Shown here: one piece after another, positions 61,313 to 64,000 of the stretch
Numbering within the stretch: the stretch's first letter is position 1
Layout: the number at the start of each line of letters is the position of its first letter
Assembly (NCBI GenBank): GCA_965644315.1
Contig: CBFFRQ010000019.1
Location: forward strand, 124,001-188,000
Origin: Caecitellus pseudoparvulus
Taxonomy: Eukaryota; Bigyra: Bicosoecida
Direction: 5' to 3'
Length of the DNA stretch: 64,000 nt
The notes under the pieces: model-generated
Database searches by the model: none
Told to the model about the DNA's origin: nothing
What the model saw: the letters and a program-made list of their open reading frames with translations, nothing else
Position numbers and translations under genes: made by a program

Positions 61313-62950
61313 ATGGCGGCAGACAGCACTCCCACTGAGCAAACTGCCTGCGTCCGTGATGTGCTCGGGGCAGGGCTGCTGGCCCTTAGAGCAGCGTGTG
61401 CTGCCATCAGGGCAGTGGTAGCTGATGCGGAAGATCTGGCGGTCGTTGACAAAGGCGCAGGGGGTACATGGGACCCCCAGACTATCGCAGATCGACGGGC
61501 CCAGAGCATCATTATCGGTACCTTGCGGCAGCGCTGGCCTGGCCTTCCCATCGTTGGCGAGGAAGATCAGACCGGCGCGACGGCTGGAGAAGCTGCAACA
61601 GAGAGCGCCGCCACCTGCGCGTTGGATTCGCTGCCGCATGACCCATCAAGTGCTTTACCAATATCTTTGAACGAAGCTGCATCTGATTGCTGGCGAGAGA
61701 TCGCCTTGAGTCGGATGTGTGTGTTTGTTGACCCTTTGGACGGGACGAAGTCGTTTCACCGGAGAGAATTCACGGCAGTCAGCTCGCTGCTGGGCATCGC
61801 TGTGGATGGCGAGCCAGTGGCAGGGTTAATGATGCGGCCATTCATCCCCTCTCCGGCTGCTGCGAGTGGTGCGGGTGCGTACTCTGCTGAGAGTGGGTGG
61901 GTCACGCCTCGCATCGGAGCTGCAAAGCAGCCATGGACCATTGACCTTCCGCCGGGTGAAGAGGACTTTGCGGCCGGGATCGTTGGTGCAGGGGCTGTGG
62001 GTGTACTGGATTTCACCAAGCTCGCTTCCACATGCAGTGAGACATCGTTTAGCACGCTGGTGAAGCCTGTGGTGGCTCGGAGCCCTCCACACCTACCCGC
62101 GTATGCAAACCTTTCGGCGAGTGTTTCTCGGTCAAGGGGGGGGGCTGAGACCGCTGAGTTGTTGCTTTCCATGGGCATTGCGCGATCACAGGCTTCCTTT
62201 GCCTCAGGGGCGGGCTTCAAGGGCTTCCAGGTGCTGCGAGGGGAGGCGGCAGTGTACGCGTACCCCAACGCGAAGACGTCGCGATGGGACACGTGTGCCC
62301 TGGAGGGGATCTTGACGGCTATGGGAGGGGGCTTACTGAATGCGCAAGCAGGGGGGGGAGGCGGCAACCGCGCTCCGCACAAGTATTTGTACGCTTTCGT
62401 CGATCCGAGAGTTAGGGACAGCCAAGTGACGGAGAACAAGCATGGTGTGTTTGCATCACAGTTCCCGGCGCTTGCGACCTGGACCATGCAGAATGCTGTG
62501 CATGCGCGCTTGTTGGCTGAGAGCATTTGGGCGGGCCGTGCCACATGTCCGCCCATCACGCCCGCCGAGGTGGATGGCATGGTGCGGAGGGCGGTTGCAG
62601 ATGGCGAGGGGGGCGATGCAGCTGGTAGTGAGCTTTTGCAGTCCCCCTCCACACCCCATGTGGTGGCATACGAGGTCTTGCCTGCGTTCACGCCCCCAGA
62701 GTCCCCCAGGCCCATGCGGGCTTTCAACCTTCGCCTGCACTGGAGCCCCGACGCATCACATCGAGCGACGCCCCCACCCGCCACCCCCGCATTTCCGAGC
62801 TGTGTGTCTGCGTCTGTTAGCATGTGGAAGCGTGTGGCTCTGCACACAGGCTCAGATTCGACCGTGCTGCCAACCACACTTACCCTTACCATGCCAGCGG
62901 AGCGACCCATTGAGCCGACTGCCAAACGGGCACGCTGCAACCATGCGTGA
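61313..62950 (+). CDS. BPNT1: 3'(2'),5'-bisphosphate nucleotidase with long C-terminal extension
   Basis: Intronless; 545 aa from ATG 61313, which matches the family's usual N-terminus (ATG 61250 would add 21 residues). The enzyme belongs to the lithium-sensitive inositol-monophosphatase fold and removes the 3' phosphate from PAP (to AMP) and PAPS, clearing a by-product of sulfation. Metal-binding motifs are complete: GEED (82-85), DPLDGT (140-145) and WDTCALEG (W325, D326) with a following AMGGG. Animal and yeast enzymes have about 310-360 residues. Here about 150 more follow the catalytic domain, Pro/Ser-rich, with beta-like segments (AFNLRLHW, SMWKRVALH) and a basic end (PTAKRARCNHA) that might be a nuclear signal. 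I do not recognise the extension. The gene converges on the next one with 39 bp between stops. Confidence 0.9.
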   Translation: MAADSTPTEQTACVRDVLGAGLLALRAACAAIRAVVADAEDLAVVDKGAGGTWDPQTIADRRAQSIIIGTLRQRWPGLPIVGEEDQTGATAGEAATESAATCALDSLPHDPSSALPISLNEAASDCWREIALSRMCVFVDPLDGTKSFHRREFTAVSSLLGIAVDGEPVAGLMMRPFIPSPAAASGAGAYSAESGWVTPRIGAAKQPWTIDLPPGEEDFAAGIVGAGAVGVLDFTKLASTCSETSFSTLVKPVVARSPPHLPAYANLSASVSRSRGGAETAELLLSMGIARSQASFASGAGFKGFQVLRGEAAVYAYPNAKTSRWDTCALEGILTAMGGGLLNAQAGGGGGNRAPHKYLYAFVDPRVRDSQVTENKHGVFASQFPALATWTMQNAVHARLLAESIWAGRATCPPITPAEVDGMVRRAVADGEGGDAAGSELLQSPSTPHVVAYEVLPAFTPPESPRPMRAFNLRLHWSPDASHRATPPPATPAFPSCVSASVSMWKRVALHTGSDSTVLPTTLTLTMPAERPIEPTAKRARCNHA

Positions 62951-62989
62951 GGCAGCTGGGGCGTGCATTCAAGCGAGTCAGAGAGAATA

Positions 62990-64000
62990 TCAAGTTGACT
63001 GACTTGAAGGCATGGGAAGCTGCAGTATGCTCGCCTTCTGCAAGCGCCGCACGTGTCCCCAAACTCCAAATGAAGCCTCTGACAGCCGCTTCGGGTTGCC
63101 GCACTCGGCTTCTGCGCTGCGGGTCAAGGCGGCCTGCACAAGGGTAGGTGGCACAAACAGGCCCACCTCTGAAGCTGGCAAGTGGCCTCCCCAGATCCCC
63201 ATCGTGTGCAAGAAGACGGCACACCTAAGAGCTGGAGCCTTTGTCGAGGGAGAGCCGGCCAAGCTGTGCAGGAGCCCGAAAGCTGAGAGTTGCAGGCACC
63301 GCCGGAGCCATGTGATGTGCCCGTGTGGAGCAGCTGCTCGTCCAGACGGTGTGTTTGCGGAGGGGTGCACAACATGGTACATGCTGTGCAGCAAGCTGTG
63401 CACTGCACAAGGCACCACGTCGGCAGAGTTGCTCCAGGCTCCAAAGGTGGGTGAGTACTGCGCCCCCTTCCACCAATTGTTGTGTTCAGGGCTGCCAACA
63501 CAGACTGCCAGTAGGATCGGCAAGTGGGACCAGATATCACGAGCCGCAGAGGCACCCGCATCGTGTCCACCTCCAGCCTCACGCAATGCGGCCTGCAAAG
63601 CTGAGTCGGACAGGCAGGCTGCACCACCAGGAGCGTCAAAGCCAGGTGCTGTGCCTACAGCTGCCCTTGAAACGGCTCCGGCCTTGACAAGGTCCCCTAG
63701 CAGGATTGCAGACTTATGGACTGCTGCTCCGTTGGCAACAACCTGCGATGTGGCCGACGTCGGTGCTGGGACATGTGCAGAGGACTCGTTGCCCGCTGCA
63801 ACGCCAGCGGACGCAGCAACACTGCACCAGGTGTCCAGCGCTGGCAAATGCACTCGCCCAGAGACGCTTGCTCCGCCCCCCGGAACGACTCCTGTGTGCA
63901 CGTCTTGTCCAGGTTGCAAGAGACCCCAGGCGGTTCGAAGCACCGCAAGCCCAGCGGAAGGAGCTGCACCTCGCGCTGCCGCTTCCTGCATGCTTGCAGC
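62990..64000 (-). CDS. Unrecognised protein, 3' part, may continue beyond right edge
   Basis: The frame is open from the stop at 62990 to the window end; an ATG lies at 63991, giving 333 aa if that is the start, but the true start may lie outside. The N-terminal half is Ala/Gly-rich. The C-terminal half (from DIWSHLPILLAVCVGSPE) is rich in Trp, His and Leu with helical patterns (WLRRCLQLSAFGLLHSLAG, AVFLHTMGIWGG) and looks like a folded all-alpha domain. There is a faint resemblance to the last part of NCKAP1/HEM proteins (W, then Y-x-P, then an Asn before a run of helices), which I would not rely on. The compact convergent arrangement with BPNT1 fits a real gene here. Confidence 0.55.
   Translation of the reverse strand, partial: AASMQEAAARGAAPSAGLAVLRTAWGLLQPGQDVHTGVVPGGGASVSGRVHLPALDTWCSVAASAGVAAGNESSAHVPAPTSATSQVVANGAAVHKSAILLGDLVKAGAVSRAAVGTAPGFDAPGGAACLSDSALQAALREAGGGHDAGASAARDIWSHLPILLAVCVGSPEHNNWWKGAQYSPTFGAWSNSADVVPCAVHSLLHSMYHVVHPSANTPSGRAAAPHGHITWLRRCLQLSAFGLLHSLAGSPSTKAPALRCAVFLHTMGIWGGHLPASEVGLFVPPTLVQAALTRSAEAECGNPKRLSEASFGVWGHVRRLQKASILQLPMPSSQST

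Overview
The window looks like nuclear DNA of a free-living, flagellated protist. The main evidence is an axonemal inner-arm type dynein heavy chain, the cytoplasmic dynein-assembly factor DNAAF1 (LRRC50/ODA7), a Rab1 GTPase, replication protein A 70 kDa subunit and a RAD16-type repair helicase. All use the standard genetic code in a GC-rich, gene-dense sequence. Introns are few and short (about 63-194 bp, one of 446 bp) with a strong GTGNGT donor preference and AG acceptors. A 14-kb dynein gene has no intron at all. A stand-alone GTP cyclohydrolase II shows that riboflavin is made de novo, so this is not an animal. I cannot name the lineage from sequence alone.

Layout: 1-1815 (-) 5' part of an EF-hand protein; 2333-3931 (+) secretory TPR-JmjC oxygenase; 4166-7746 (+) RAD16; 7911-10110 (+) DNAAF1; 10141-11275 (-) Rab1; 12018-13022 and 13398-14651 (+) a tandem pair of von Willebrand A proteins; 14822-16905 (-) a two-finger zinc protein; 17261-18457 (-) GTP cyclohydrolase II; 18844-32901 (-) dynein heavy chain; 32946-35085 (-) RPA1; 35481-60450 (-) a four-copy array with a 6.3-kb period encoding a giant double-membrane-anchored surface-type protein of about 2000 residues; 61313-62950 (+) 3'(2'),5'-bisphosphate nucleotidase; 62990-63991 (-) an unrecognised gene that may run off the right edge.

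The most striking region is the 25-kb array. Copies A and B are intact (1998 and 1974 aa). Copies C and D carry the same one-base loss in a G7 run of the coding strand and are truncated. Copy A has one type of 3' end and upstream spacer, copy D has another type of both, and B and C combine the D-type 3' end with the A-type upstream spacer. That is what unequal crossing-over between two ancestral neighbours would leave. The ectodomain matches no family I recognise.

Two genes belong together functionally: DNAAF1 is needed to preassemble axonemal dyneins such as the one encoded here. RAD16 and RPA1 both serve nucleotide-excision repair. Other points of interest are an RPA1 whose DBD-C lacks all zinc-ribbon cysteines, a vWA duplicate with a broken MIDAS beside an intact one carrying an RGG tail, and a Myb/SANT-like segment in DNAAF1. 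I saw no rRNA, convincing tRNA, transposon or CRISPR.
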